64,000 nucleotides of DNA from Rhodovarius lipocyclicus (GTDB lineage Bacteria; Pseudomonadota; Alphaproteobacteria; Acetobacterales; Acetobacteraceae): positions 1-64,000 of the forward strand of contig NZ_JAAABL010000003.1 in the NCBI RefSeq assembly GCF_009900765.1. Reading direction: 5' to 3'. The number at the start of each line of letters is the position of its first letter. Position 1 is the first letter of the stretch. The notes beneath the pieces were generated by a model that was given only the letters and a program-made list of their open reading frames with translations, was not told the origin of the DNA and did not search any database. Both the position numbers and the translations under genes were made by a program. Shown here piece by piece: positions 1 to 9,700 of the stretch.

Positions 1-557
1 GCCTGATCCTGACCAATGACGAGGCGCTGGCGAAGAAGATCAACTCCGCGATCTTCCCCGGGCTGCAGGGCGGGCCGTTGATGCATGTGATCGCGGCCAA
101 GGCGGTGGCCTTCGGTGAGGCGCTGCGGCCCGAATTCCGCGCCTATGCGAAGCAGGTGGTGACCAATGCCGCCGTGCTGGCGGACACGCTGAAGGGGCTG
201 GGCTTCGGCATCGTGACGGGTGGCACGGACAACCACCTGATGCTGGTGGATCTGCGGCCGAAGGGCGTGACGGGCAAGGCGGCCGAGGGCGCGCTGGGCC
301 GGGCGCACCTGACCTGCAACAAGAACGCGATCCCCTTCGACCCGGAGAAGCCGATGGTGACGTCGGGCGTGCGGCTGGGCTCGCCCGCCGCCACGACGCG
401 GGGTTTTGGCGAGGCGGAGTTCCGCCAGATCGGGCAGATGATCGGGCGCGTGCTGGAAGGGCTGGCGGGGGCCAACAACCCCGACGGCAACGCGGCCATC
501 GAGGCCGCCATCGGCGCTGAGGTCCAGGAGCTGTGCCGGCGCTTTCCGGTTTATTGA
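1..557 (+). CDS. glyA: Serine hydroxymethyltransferase, C-terminal part (5' end outside window)
   Basis: Cytosolic PLP enzyme that interconverts serine plus tetrahydrofolate with glycine plus methylene-tetrahydrofolate. The reading frame is open from base 3 and carries the family motif [21 protein letters not shown], followed by the C-terminal small domain ([15 protein letters not shown]) and a normal end at RRFPVY. The PLP lysine lies upstream, outside the window. nrdR starts 12 bases after the stop, so the two are probably co-transcribed, a common alphaproteobacterial order. About 185 codons are visible of a protein usually near 430 residues. Confidence 0.97.
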   Translation, partial: LILTNDEALAKKINSAIFPGLQGGPLMHVIAAKAVAFGEALRPEFRAYAKQVVTNAAVLADTLKGLGFGIVTGGTDNHLMLVDLRPKGVTGKAAEGALGRAHLTCNKNAIPFDPEKPMVTSGVRLGSPAATTRGFGEAEFRQIGQMIGRVLEGLAGANNPDGNAAIEAAIGAEVQELCRRFPVY

Positions 558-569
558 GAAAGGCGACTG

Positions 570-1022
570 ATGCGCTGCCCCTATTGCGGCCATGACGAAA
601 CCCAGGTGAAGGACAGCCGCCCGGCGGAGGACGCCGCGGCTATCCGCCGCCGCCGGTTCTGCCCCGCCTGCGGCGCGCGCTTCACCACCTTCGAGCGCGT
701 GCAGCTGCGCGAGATCACGGTCATCAAGACCGATGGCCGTCGCGTGCCCTTCGACCGGGAAAAGCTTGCGCGCTCCATCCGCATCGCCATGCGCAAGCGC
801 CCGGTGGATGAGGAGCGCATCGAGCGCATCGTGAACGGCATCCAGCGCCGGCTGGAAACCGAGGCCGAATCCGAGATCCCCTCCCGCCGGGTGGGGGAGA
901 TCGTGATGGAAGCGCTGCGGAACATCGACGAAATCGCCTATGTCCGCTTCGCCTCGGTGTATCGCAACTTCACCGAGGCGAAGGATTTCCAGGCCTTCCT
1001 CGGGCAACTCGACAAGCCGTGA
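570..1022 (+). CDS. nrdR: Transcriptional repressor NrdR
   Basis: ATP/dATP-sensing repressor of ribonucleotide reductase genes that binds NrdR boxes. At 150 residues it has the standard length. An N-terminal zinc ribbon uses Cys3, Cys6, Cys31 and Cys34 (CPYC and CPAC), with the family signature KDSRP between them. An ATP-cone domain follows (about residues 49-139), containing [21 protein letters not shown] purine-rich AAAGG lies just upstream of the ATG. It sits between glyA and ribD, the conserved order in this group. Confidence 0.97.
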   Translation: MRCPYCGHDETQVKDSRPAEDAAAIRRRRFCPACGARFTTFERVQLREITVIKTDGRRVPFDREKLARSIRIAMRKRPVDEERIERIVNGIQRRLETEAESEIPSRRVGEIVMEALRNIDEIAYVRFASVYRNFTEAKDFQAFLGQLDKP

Positions 1023-1028
1023 CGCCCC

Positions 1029-2129
1029 GTGGCGTCGGAGACTGACCTGGCCCATATGCGGGCCGCTTTGCAGATGGCGTCTCGCGGCCTGGGCCGCACC
1101 TGGCCCAACCCCGCCGTGGGCTGTGTGCTGGTAAAGGATGGGCAGGTGGTCGCCCGCGGCTGGACCCAGCCCGGCGGCCGCCCGCATGCCGAGGTGGATG
1201 CCCTGGCCCGCGCGGGCGATGCCGCCCGGGGCGCCACCGCCTATGTCACCCTCGAACCCTGCAGCCATTGGGGGCGCACGCCGCCCTGTTGCGACGCGCT
1301 GGTGCGCGCGGGGGTCGCGCGCGTGGTGGTCGCCATGCGCGACCCCGACACCCGCGTGGACGGCCGTGGCTTCCAGCGCCTGCGCGAGGCCGGGGTGGAG
1401 GTGGAGGAAGGCGTGCTGGAGGCCGAGGCCAGGCGCTTCCAGGAAGGCTTCCTGCGCCGGGTCACGCTAGGCCTGCCGCTGGTCACGCTGAAATTGGCCG
1501 GCACGCTGGATGGGCGCATCGCCACCGCGCGCGGCGAAAGCCGCTGGATCACCGGCCCCGCCGCGAGGCGGGAGGCGCACGCCGCCCGCGCCCGCCATGA
1601 CGTGATGCTGGTGGGCAGCGGCACGGTGCTGGCCGACGACCCGGACCTGACCATCCGCGACCTGGGCCTGCCGAACATTCCGCGCGTGCTGTTCGATGCC
1701 CGGCTGCGCACGCCGCTGGGCGCGCGGCTGGTGACGACCGCGCGCGAAACCCCCACCTGGATCGTCACCCGCACCGGCCACCGGCCGGACCGGCTGGCGC
1801 CCTATCTGGAAGCCGGCGTCGAGATCATCCAGGCCCCCATGCAGCCGGGCGGTGGGCTGGAGCCCCGGGCGGCGCTCGGCGCCCTGGCCCAGCGCGGCGT
1901 CACCCGCGTGTTCTGCGAGGGCGGGGCCAGCCTGGCGGGCGCTTTGCTGGGGGCTGGGCTGGTGCAGCGCGTGATGTGGTTCCATGCTCCGGCCGTGATG
2001 GGGGGCGATGGATTGCCCGCCGTCGCGGCTTTCGGGGTGGACGCCCTGGCTTCCATGCCCAGATACCGGCGTGTGGCCACCCGTGTTCTGGGCCCTGATC
2101 TGTTGAGCGAGTTCGAGGAGGAGCCCTGA
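1029..2129 (+). CDS. ribD: Bifunctional diaminohydroxyphosphoribosylaminopyrimidine deaminase / 5-amino-6-(5-phosphoribosylamino)uracil reductase
   Basis: Second and third steps of riboflavin synthesis. The N-terminal deaminase domain has the zinc site His53-Ala-Glu55 plus Cys78 and Cys87 (EPCSHWGRTPPCC). The C-terminal reductase half begins near residue 150 (LKLAGTLDGRIA) and includes ITGPAARREAHAARARHD and VFCEGGASLAGALL. The total of 366 residues is normal for the fusion. GTG is taken as the start, 6 bases after nrdR; an in-frame ATG at 1056 is the alternative. The stop overlaps the ribE ATG (TGATG), implying translational coupling. Confidence 0.95.
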   Translation: MASETDLAHMRAALQMASRGLGRTWPNPAVGCVLVKDGQVVARGWTQPGGRPHAEVDALARAGDAARGATAYVTLEPCSHWGRTPPCCDALVRAGVARVVVAMRDPDTRVDGRGFQRLREAGVEVEEGVLEAEARRFQEGFLRRVTLGLPLVTLKLAGTLDGRIATARGESRWITGPAARREAHAARARHDVMLVGSGTVLADDPDLTIRDLGLPNIPRVLFDARLRTPLGARLVTTARETPTWIVTRTGHRPDRLAPYLEAGVEIIQAPMQPGGGLEPRAALGALAQRGVTRVFCEGGASLAGALLGAGLVQRVMWFHAPAVMGGDGLPAVAAFGVDALASMPRYRRVATRVLGPDLLSEFEEEP

Positions 2130-2737
2130 TGTTCACGGGGATTGTGACCGCGCTGGGCACGGTGCGAGAGGTGCAGCCGATCGGCGGCGGGCACGACATG
2201 CGCGTGGTGATCGGCGTGGCGCCGGAATTCCTGGCGAAACCGGAAACCGCGCTCGGTGCCTCCATCTGCTGTTCCGGCGTGTGCCTGACGGTGGTGCGGC
2301 TGGCCGATGACGAGTTCCTGGTCGATGCCAGTGCCGAGACCCTGTCGAAGACCACGCTCGGCCGCTGGCGCCCCGGCAGCCGGGTGAACCTGGAACGCAG
2401 CCTGCGCCTGGGCGATGAATTGGGCGGGCATATCGTCAGCGGCCATGTGGATGGCGTGGCGCGCGTGGTGTCGGCCACGCCCGAGAACGCCTCCGTCCGC
2501 TGGCGCTTCCGCGCGCCGGAGGGCTTCGCCCGCTATGTGGCGCAGAAGGGCAGCGTGGCGCTGGATGGCGTCTCGCTGACGGTGAATGAGGTGGAGGGCG
2601 AGGAATTCGGGGTGAACATCATTCCCCATACCGCCGCCCACACCACATTCGGGATCTTGCAGCCGGGTGATCCGGTGAATTTCGAGGCCGATACGCTGGC
2701 GCGCTATGTCGCCCGGCAGCTGGAGTTCCGCGTATGA
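2129..2737 (+). CDS. ribE: Riboflavin synthase, alpha chain
   Basis: Trimeric enzyme that dismutates two 6,7-dimethyl-8-ribityllumazines into riboflavin. At 202 residues it has the family length, starts with the canonical MFTGIV, and contains two lumazine-binding repeats: the first with [11 protein letters not shown], the second with [13 protein letters not shown] and [11 protein letters not shown] at the boundary. It overlaps ribD by one base and ribBX by four (ATGA), so the rib genes form one tightly coupled operon. Confidence 0.96.
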   Translation: MFTGIVTALGTVREVQPIGGGHDMRVVIGVAPEFLAKPETALGASICCSGVCLTVVRLADDEFLVDASAETLSKTTLGRWRPGSRVNLERSLRLGDELGGHIVSGHVDGVARVVSATPENASVRWRFRAPEGFARYVAQKGSVALDGVSLTVNEVEGEEFGVNIIPHTAAHTTFGILQPGDPVNFEADTLARYVARQLEFRV

Positions 2738-3855
2738 AGACCGTGACGAGCAGCCTGCATGAATTCCTCGCCCCCACCGAGGAACTGCTCGATGAGGCCC
2801 GGCAGGGCCGCATGTTCATCCTGGTGGATGACGAGGACCGCGAAAATGAGGGTGACCTGGTCATCCCCGCGCAGTTCGCCACACCGGACGCCATCAACTT
2901 CATGGCCAAGCACGCGCGTGGCCTGATCTGCCTGGCGATGACCCGCCATCGGGTGGAGCAGCTGGGCCTGCCGCTGATGGCCCAGCGCAACGGCACCCGG
3001 CACCAGACCGCCTTCACCGTCTCGATCGAGGCGCGGGAGGGGGTGACCACGGGCATCTCGGCCGCCGACCGCGCCAAGACCGTGGCGGTGGCCGTGAACC
3101 CCGAGGCCGGGCGCGACGACATCGTGACCCCGGGCCATGTCTTCCCGCTGGTGGCGCGTGAGGGCGGCACGCTGGTGCGCGCCGGCCACACCGAAGCGGC
3201 CGTGGATTTCGCGCGCCTTGCGGGCCTCAACCCCTCCGGCGTGATCTGCGAGATCATGAACGAGGACGGCACCATGGCCCGCCTGCCGGACCTGGTGAGC
3301 TTCGCGCAGAAGCATGGCCTGAAGCTCGGGACCATCGCGGACCTGATCGGCTATCGCCGCCGCACGGAGCGGCTGGTGACGCGCGTGGAGGAGGGCGAGA
3401 TCACCCATGCCGTCGGCGGCGCGTGGAAGGTCATCGTCTATTCCACCAAGCTGGAGCCGGGCGAGCATGTGGCGCTGATCAAGGGCGACATCTCCGGCCC
3501 CGAGCCGGTGCTGACGCGCATGCACGCCGCCAACCTGCTGCATGACCTGGTGGAGGGTGCCGGCACCCGCGAACTGCACGCCGCCATGCGCGTGATCGAG
3601 GCCGAGGGCCGTGGCGTGGTGGTGCTGCTGCGGGATTACCGCCCGGACGGCATCAGCACCCAGGTGCGCGGCCGGCGGGAGCGCGTGCCGAGCCCCGCGC
3701 TGCGCGACTATGGCATCGGCGCGCAGATCCTGGCCGATCTGGGCCTGACGGAGATCATCCGCCTGTCCAACAACCCCCGCCCCGTGGTGGGGCTTGAGGG
3801 CTATGGGCTGAAGGTGCTGGAGACCCGGCCAGTCGCGCCGGAAGGCGCGCCCTGA
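2734..3855 (+). CDS. ribB: 3,4-dihydroxy-2-butanone 4-phosphate synthase fused to a degenerate GTP cyclohydrolase II-like domain (RibBX type)
   Basis: Residues 1 to about 205 are an intact DHBP synthase: acidic loop [10 protein letters not shown] (residues 32-41), [10 protein letters not shown], and His152 in GHTEAAVD. The C-terminal 165 residues look like a GTP cyclohydrolase II, but the stretch that should hold the three zinc cysteines reads [19 protein letters not shown] with no Cys (none occurs after Cys172), and the nucleotide-binding segment is [13 protein letters not shown] instead of an EGRGIGL-like sequence. So only the RibB activity should be functional, as described for proteobacterial RibBX proteins; the GTP step must be encoded elsewhere. 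No ribH or nusB follows. Confidence 0.9.
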   Translation: MKTVTSSLHEFLAPTEELLDEARQGRMFILVDDEDRENEGDLVIPAQFATPDAINFMAKHARGLICLAMTRHRVEQLGLPLMAQRNGTRHQTAFTVSIEAREGVTTGISAADRAKTVAVAVNPEAGRDDIVTPGHVFPLVAREGGTLVRAGHTEAAVDFARLAGLNPSGVICEIMNEDGTMARLPDLVSFAQKHGLKLGTIADLIGYRRRTERLVTRVEEGEITHAVGGAWKVIVYSTKLEPGEHVALIKGDISGPEPVLTRMHAANLLHDLVEGAGTRELHAAMRVIEAEGRGVVVLLRDYRPDGISTQVRGRRERVPSPALRDYGIGAQILADLGLTEIIRLSNNPRPVVGLEGYGLKVLETRPVAPEGAP

Positions 3856-3882
3856 CGTAGCACGCCGGAAGGCGGGCCCTGA
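3836..3882 (+). repeat. Short direct repeat spanning the ribBX stop codon
   Basis: CGCCGGAAGGCGCGCCCTGA (3836-3855, the last codons and stop of ribBX) recurs as CGCCGGAAGGCGGGCCCTGA (3863-3882), with one mismatch in 20 bases and an offset of 27. It looks like a small local duplication of the gene end. No function is evident. Confidence 0.6.
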
Positions 3883-3907
3883 GCCTGACGCCCTAGTGGC
3901 GGGCTCC

Positions 3908-3938
3908 GTCCCGGGCAGGCTGTGCCGCCCGGGGCTTT
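3908..3938 (+). terminator. Putative intrinsic terminator after ribBX
   Basis: CCCGGGC (3910-3916) pairs with GCCCGGG (3927-3933). An inner GGC/GCC continues the helix after a bulged A, and two outer pairs extend it. It is followed by CTTT, a short T tract, so termination may be only partial. It lies about 55 bases after the ribBX stop. Confidence 0.5.
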
Positions 3939-4208
3939 AGCGCGATGGCGCGTCCAGACCGACGAAAATCTCCGAGCCGGCCGTGCGATATGCGTGGCCG
4001 GGTGCATCTGACGTGCCCGCCGCCGCGTCGTAACCCATGTCGGCACGCACCGCTTCGCTGATGCAAAATCTTACAATTGCGAAGATGGACAAAACATTAC
4101 CAAATATCCATGTATCCCTTCGTGGTGATCAACCGAAAGCCCATGCAGAGATCGCGGGGCGCCATGGGGCGCCTCGGTGCTGGATCCGCACAATAGAGGA
4201 CTAGAACC
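3939..4208. other. Non-coding gap between riboflavin operon and small secreted protein gene
   Basis: No convincing gene is visible. The right half (about 4060-4130) is clearly AT-richer than its surroundings, with stretches such as CAAAATCTTACAATTGCG and ACAAAACATTACCAAATATC. It probably holds the promoter for the gene at 4209, but I cannot assign clean -35/-10 boxes. Confidence 0.4.
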
Positions 4209-4499
4209 ATGAAGAACGCCATCAAGATCACGCTGTTCGCCTCCACCCTGATTCTGGGCGGTTTCGTCAACAATGCCCGGGCGGAGGGTGAGTGGACCAA
4301 TGAGTATCCGCGTGTCGCCAGCAACAATATTGTCGGCGGCGGCCCGGTTGTGATCGCGAACACTGGCAACAGCGGCATGCCCACCGAAACCCGCGCCGTG
4401 GCTCCCGCCACTCCGCTGCATGCCCAGGCCGAAGCCCGGCCGACGCAGCAGGCTGGCCACACGGCGCCGCAACTCGGCTCCCAGTCCTCCGGCGCGTAA
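4209..4499 (+). CDS. Small secreted protein of unknown function
   Basis: A 96-residue product with a clear Sec signal peptide: MKNAIK, hydrophobic ITLFASTLILGGFV, then NNARA with predicted cleavage after Ala25. The mature part of about 71 residues is polar, rich in Gly, Asn, Thr, Ala, Gln and Pro (GGGPVVIANTGNSGMP, later AQAEARPTQQAG), without cysteines or a recognisable domain. It should be periplasmic or extracellular. It is monocistronic: a long gap upstream and a strong terminator directly after. GAGGAC before the ATG is a weak ribosome site. I do not recognise the family. Confidence 0.65.
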   Translation: MKNAIKITLFASTLILGGFVNNARAEGEWTNEYPRVASNNIVGGGPVVIANTGNSGMPTETRAVAPATPLHAQAEARPTQQAGHTAPQLGSQSSGA

Positions 4500-4516
4500 G
4501 CCCGGCTGGCTGAGCG

Positions 4517-4562
4517 AGGCGGCAAGGGGGTTCCATGCCCCCCTTGCCGCCTTACCCTTTAT
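4517..4562 (+). terminator. Strong intrinsic terminator
   Basis: A perfect 13 bp stem, GGCGGCAAGGGGG (4518-4530) with CCCCCTTGCCGCC (4539-4551), extended by one A-T pair, with an 8-base loop and then TTACCCTTTATT. It closes the small secreted-protein unit and insulates the downstream gene at 4601. Confidence 0.85.
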
Positions 4563-4600
4563 TGGGGTCCAATGGGCGTCAAGAAGATTGAGAGACGTCC

Positions 4601-5812
4601 ATGACCATTCCCGCCATCGACCAGGGCCTGCGCGCCCGCGCCGCCGAATTCGCCCGCACCCATGTCGCCCCGCGCGCGGCTGAGATCGACCAGAGCCGTG
4701 AATACCCTTGGGACATCGTAGGCAAGCTGGCCGAGGCGAGTTTCATGGGCATGTCCATCCCGCGCGAATGGGGCGGGCAGGGCAGGGACTTCCTGGATGT
4801 CTGCGTGGTGGTCGAGGAAATGGCCAAGCACTGCACCGTCACCGCGCGCATCGTGGTGGAGGGCAATATGGGCGCCATCTCCACCATCATGGCCTTCGGC
4901 AGCGATGCCCAGAAGCGTTGGGCGGCCGATCTGGTGCTGGCCGGCGACAAGCCCGCCATCTGCATCACCGAACCCGAGGCCGGCAGCGACGCCACCGGCA
5001 TGCGCACCCGCGCCGACAAGCGCGGCGACCGCTGGGTGATCAATGGCGTGAAGCACTGGATCACCGGCGCCTCGATTTCCAAGGTGCATCTGATCTTCGC
5101 GCGCGCGCATGACGAAAACGGCCACTTCCTGGGCATTGGCGGCTTCCTGGCGGAACGCGGCCAGAAGGGGCTGGAGATGACCCGCCGCGAACCCACCATG
5201 GGCCTGTGCGGCATGCCCGAGGGCGAGCTGACCTTCACCGATCTGGAAGTGCCCGACGAGATGGTGCTGCGCGCCCCGGGCGGCTTCCAGCGCGGCTTCG
5301 CGCAGCTCATCAACGCCTACAACTCCCAGCGCGTGGGCGCGGGCACGGTGGCCATGGGCATCGCCGCCGGCGCGCTGGACCATGCCCTGGCCTGGGTGAA
5401 GGAACGCGAGCAGTTCGGCCGCCCGATCGGCGAATTCCAGGGCCTGCAATGGATGCTGGCCGATATGGGCACGCAGCTCACGGCCTCGCGCCTCATGCTG
5501 CATGCGGCCGCGGCCTCCCGCGGGCCGAATGGCAGCCTGTTCCCCGACCCGGAGCTGGCGGCGCAGGCGAAGATCTTCGCCTCCGAGGCCGCGATCAAGA
5601 TCGTGAACGATGCGTTGCAGATGTTCGGCGCGCGCGGCTATTCGCGGAACTGCCCGGTGGAGCGCATGGCGCGCGACGTGCGCATGTTTACCATCGGCGG
5701 CGGCACGGCGCAGGTGCTGCGCACGCTGGTGGCCTCGAAGCTGCTGGGCTGGAAACTGCCGCAGACCCGGGGCGACGCCGCCATCGCGCCCCTGCGCGCG
5801 GCGGCGGAATAG
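4601..5812 (+). CDS. Acyl-CoA dehydrogenase superfamily protein lacking the catalytic glutamate; 3-sulfinopropionyl-CoA desulfinase-like
   Basis: A 403-residue flavoprotein with the full ACAD fold: N-terminal helices, ITEPEAGSD (FAD and acyl contacts), and the C-terminal helical domain with EREQFGRPIGEFQ. Neither usual position of the catalytic base carries Glu. The short/medium-chain site reads FTIGGGTAQ (Gly instead of Glu near residue 367), and the isovaleryl-type site reads YNSQR (Gln243). With Arg83 in TVTARIVVEG, this matches what I remember of Advenella 3-sulfinopropionyl-CoA desulfinase (Arg84, Gln246, Gly367), a non-dehydrogenating relative. So alpha,beta-dehydrogenation is doubtful; C-S cleavage of a sulfinated acyl-CoA is the leading alternative. 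An ABC ATPase gene follows 47 bases later. Confidence 0.8.
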   Translation: MTIPAIDQGLRARAAEFARTHVAPRAAEIDQSREYPWDIVGKLAEASFMGMSIPREWGGQGRDFLDVCVVVEEMAKHCTVTARIVVEGNMGAISTIMAFGSDAQKRWAADLVLAGDKPAICITEPEAGSDATGMRTRADKRGDRWVINGVKHWITGASISKVHLIFARAHDENGHFLGIGGFLAERGQKGLEMTRREPTMGLCGMPEGELTFTDLEVPDEMVLRAPGGFQRGFAQLINAYNSQRVGAGTVAMGIAAGALDHALAWVKEREQFGRPIGEFQGLQWMLADMGTQLTASRLMLHAAAASRGPNGSLFPDPELAAQAKIFASEAAIKIVNDALQMFGARGYSRNCPVERMARDVRMFTIGGGTAQVLRTLVASKLLGWKLPQTRGDAAIAPLRAAAE

Positions 5813-5859
5813 CGGCGCGGGGTGCTGGCGCGCGCGCCCGCTCTGGGCGAAAAGCGCGC

Positions 5860-6912
<1,053 letters not shown>

Positions 6913-7001
6913 CTTCGGGCGCATGGCTTCCTAGATCATGGCCTTGCTGCTAACCAACCCATACCGGAAAAGCGGGGCCATCCCCCGCCGCGAGAGGGAC
7001 A

Positions 7002-7625
7002 ATGTTGTTCGACCTGGCTTGGTCCGAAATCGCGCTCATTGGGGTGGTGGCCGTTGTCGTCATCGGTCCCAAGGAGCTGCCGAACGCCATCAAGGGCATC
7101 GCCTCCGGTATTCAGAAGGCGAAGAAATCGCTGCGGGAATTCCAATCCCAGGCGGATGAGCTGGTGCGCGAAGCGAACCTGACGGACGTTCGCGACAAGA
7201 TCCACGAAGTGCGCAACACTATCAGCGACATCCGCCGCTTCGATCTGAAGGGGATGGTGGAGAAGACGGTGGACGGCGACGGCACCATCCGTGGCGCCAT
7301 GGATGGGCTGTCGGGCAGCACCACCCCGGCCTGGACGCCGCCCGCGACCGCCGCGACCACGGCGGGCGCGCCGGATTTCATCCCGCCCGCGACGCTGGCC
7401 CCCTATATCCCGCCCCCGCCGCCGGCCACGGCCGCCACGACGGAAGGCGCGCCGGACTTCCTGCCGCCCGCGACGCTGACGCCCGCCGAATTGCTGGCGC
7501 CGAAGGAGGAGCCGAAGGCTGAGGAGCTTCCCGCCGAGGAACCCCCCGCCGTGATCCCGCCCGAAGCCACGGCCCCCGACGCCACCACCCCGGCGGAACC
7601 CCGCCCGGCCAACACCCAAGCCTGA
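7002..7625 (+). CDS. tatB: Sec-independent protein translocase subunit TatB
   Basis: Membrane-anchored part of the twin-arginine substrate receptor. N-terminal transmembrane helix with acidic residue (MLFDLAWSEIALIGVVAVVV), hinge IGPKELP, then an amphipathic helix and charged coil to about residue 105. The tail (106-207) is unusually long and rich in Pro, Ala, Thr and Glu, containing two near-identical 22-residue units. GAGAGGG precedes the ATG. tatC follows after 12 bases, then serS; no tatA is next to it. Confidence 0.93.
   Translation: MLFDLAWSEIALIGVVAVVVIGPKELPNAIKGIASGIQKAKKSLREFQSQADELVREANLTDVRDKIHEVRNTISDIRRFDLKGMVEKTVDGDGTIRGAMDGLSGSTTPAWTPPATAATTAGAPDFIPPATLAPYIPPPPPATAATTEGAPDFLPPATLTPAELLAPKEEPKAEELPAEEPPAVIPPEATAPDATTPAEPRPANTQA
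7338..7484 (+). repeat. tatB: Tandem repeat inside the TatB tail
   Basis: Two 66-base units (7338-7403 and 7419-7484), separated by 15 bases, encode residues 113-134 and 140-161. Each reads PPATAATT, then Ala or Glu, GAPDF, then Ile or Leu, PPATL, Ala or Thr, and Pro. The intervening residues are YIPPP. The units are in frame, so unit number could vary without breaking the gene. Confidence 0.8.
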
Positions 7626-7637
7626 GAAGAGACACGC

Positions 7638-8444
7638 GTGGCAACCGAGCCGGCCGAAGACCCGATCGACGACAAGCCCATGCCCCTGATGGAGCACCTG
7701 ATGGAGCTGCGCACGCGCCTGCTCTATTCGGTGGTCACCTTCGGTATCGCCTTCGGCCTGTGCTACTACTTCTCTGGCCAGATCTACGGCTTCCTGGCCC
7801 AGCCGCTGGCCGACATCCTGGCCGAGCAGGCGCGCCTGGCGGGCGGCGCCGGCCCCGACCGGCGCATGATCTTCACCCAGCTGTATGAGGCCTTCTTCAC
7901 CTACCTGAAGGTGGCCTTCTTCGGCGCGGTGTTCTTCAGCTTCCCGATGTGGGCCACCCAGCTGTGGCTGTTCATCGCCCCCGGCCTGTACCGCAGCGAG
8001 AAGCGGGCGATCCGCCCCTTCCTGCTGGCTTCCCCGGTGCTGTTCGTGTCGGGCGCGGCGCTGGCCTACTACTTCATCTTCCCGCTGGCCTGGAAGTTCT
8101 TCATCAGCTTCGAGACGCCCCCGGGCTCCGGCGGCATTCCCATCCAGCTGGAAGCCAAGGTCAGCGAATACCTCTCGCTGGTCATGCAGATGATCCTGGC
8201 CTTCGGGCTGGCCTTCCAGATGCCCGTGGCGCTGACGCTGCTGTGCAAGGTGGGCATCCTGCAGGTGGACACGCTGCGCAAGGGCCGCCGTTACGCCGTG
8301 GTGGGCATGTTCATCATCGCCGCCGTCATCACCCCGCCTGACATCATCAGCCAGGTGGGTTTGGCTTTGCCGCTGATCCTGCTCTACGAGATCTCCATCC
8401 TCGCCGCGAGCTGGATGGTGCCGAAGCCGCAGCCGGAAGAATAA
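7638..8444 (+). CDS. tatC: Sec-independent protein translocase subunit TatC
   Basis: Polytopic inner-membrane core of the Tat receptor, 268 residues with about six membrane helices. Family features include [15 protein letters not shown] near the N-terminus, [18 protein letters not shown], the periplasmic loop [11 protein letters not shown], and a late PPDIISQ loop. The start is GTG at 7638, giving a short acidic N-terminal extension before the conserved HLMELR. serS begins one base after the stop. Confidence 0.96.
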   Translation: MATEPAEDPIDDKPMPLMEHLMELRTRLLYSVVTFGIAFGLCYYFSGQIYGFLAQPLADILAEQARLAGGAGPDRRMIFTQLYEAFFTYLKVAFFGAVFFSFPMWATQLWLFIAPGLYRSEKRAIRPFLLASPVLFVSGAALAYYFIFPLAWKFFISFETPPGSGGIPIQLEAKVSEYLSLVMQMILAFGLAFQMPVALTLLCKVGILQVDTLRKGRRYAVVGMFIIAAVITPPDIISQVGLALPLILLYEISILAASWMVPKPQPEE

Positions 8445-8445
8445 G

Positions 8446-9693
8446 ATGCACGATATCCGCGCCATTCGCGCCAACCCGGCCGCTTTCGACGCCGCGCTGG
8501 CCCGCCGGGGCATGGCCCCGGCTACCCCCGCCATCCTGGCGCTGGACACGGAGCGCCGCGCCTTCCAGACCCGCCAGCAGGAAGCCCTGTCCCGCCGCAA
8601 CGCCCTGGCCAAGGAGATCGGCCAGAAGAAGCGCGGGGGCGAGGACACCACCGCGCTGGAGGATGAGGCGCGCGAGCTGCGCAACCTGATCGAGGCGACG
8701 GACGAGCTGGGCCCCAAGCTGGAATTCATGCTGGCCAGCCTGCCCAACATCCTGGACGCCGAGGTGCCGGACGGCGCCGACGAGACCGCCAATGTGGTGC
8801 TGCACCAGCATGGCGAACCCGTGCGGATCGAGGGCGCCAAGGAGCATTACCAGCTGGGCGAGGCGCTCGGCCTGATGGATTTCGAGGCCGCGAGCCGCAT
8901 CGCCGGCGCCCGCTTCGTGGTGCTGAAGGGCGCGTTGGCGCGGATGGAACGCGCGCTGGGCCAGTTCATGCTGGACCTGCACACGGGCAGCCATGGCTAC
9001 ACCGAATGCGCCGTGCCGCTGATGGTGAACGACGCCGCGGCCTATGGCACCGACAAGCTGCCCAAATTCTCCGAGGATCTGTTCAAGACCACCGACGGCC
9101 GCTGGCTGATCCCCACCGCCGAGGTGCCGCTGACGGCCCTGAACATGGGCGAGATCATCCCCGAGCCGCATGAGCCGCTGCGCTACACGGCGCTGACGCC
9201 CTGCTTCCGGTCCGAGGCCGGAAGCGCCGGGCGCGACACCCGCGGCATGCTGCGCCAGCACCAGTTCCAGAAGGTGGAGATGGTCTCCATCTGCCGCCCC
9301 GAGGACAGCGAGGCCGAGCACGAGCGCATGACCCACTGCGCGGAGCGCGTGCTGACGGAACTCGGCCTGTCCTGGCGGCGGGTGTTCCTGTGCAGCGGCG
9401 ACACCGGCTTCGGCGCCGCCCGCACCTATGACCTGGAAGTGTGGCTGCCCGGGCAGCAGGCGTGGCGGGAGGTTTCCTCCTGCTCCAACACGCGCGATTT
9501 CCAGGGCCGGCGCATGAACACCCGCTTCAAGCGCGGCAAGGAGACGGTGTTCATCCACTCCCTGAACGGGTCGGGCGTGGCGGTGGGCCGGGCGCTGATC
9601 GCGGTGATGGAAACCTGGCAGCAGCCGGACGGGTCCGTCATCATCCCGCCGGTGCTGCGGCCCTATATGGGTGGGCTGGAGAAGCTAGGCTGA
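8446..9693 (+). CDS. serS: Serine--tRNA ligase
   Basis: Class II aminoacyl-tRNA synthetase charging tRNA-Ser, 415 residues. The N-terminal coiled-coil arm that grips the tRNA spans about residues 30-100 ([20 protein letters not shown]). Then come the TAEVPLT binding segment, motif 2 ([21 protein letters not shown]) and motif 3 ([19 protein letters not shown]). It ends 7 bases before the convergent transporter gene. Location right after tatC is common in alphaproteobacteria. Confidence 0.97.
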   Translation: MHDIRAIRANPAAFDAALARRGMAPATPAILALDTERRAFQTRQQEALSRRNALAKEIGQKKRGGEDTTALEDEARELRNLIEATDELGPKLEFMLASLPNILDAEVPDGADETANVVLHQHGEPVRIEGAKEHYQLGEALGLMDFEAASRIAGARFVVLKGALARMERALGQFMLDLHTGSHGYTECAVPLMVNDAAAYGTDKLPKFSEDLFKTTDGRWLIPTAEVPLTALNMGEIIPEPHEPLRYTALTPCFRSEAGSAGRDTRGMLRQHQFQKVEMVSICRPEDSEAEHERMTHCAERVLTELGLSWRRVFLCSGDTGFGAARTYDLEVWLPGQQAWREVSSCSNTRDFQGRRMNTRFKRGKETVFIHSLNGSGVAVGRALIAVMETWQQPDGSVIIPPVLRPYMGGLEKLG

Positions 9694-9700
9694 GGCCTGG

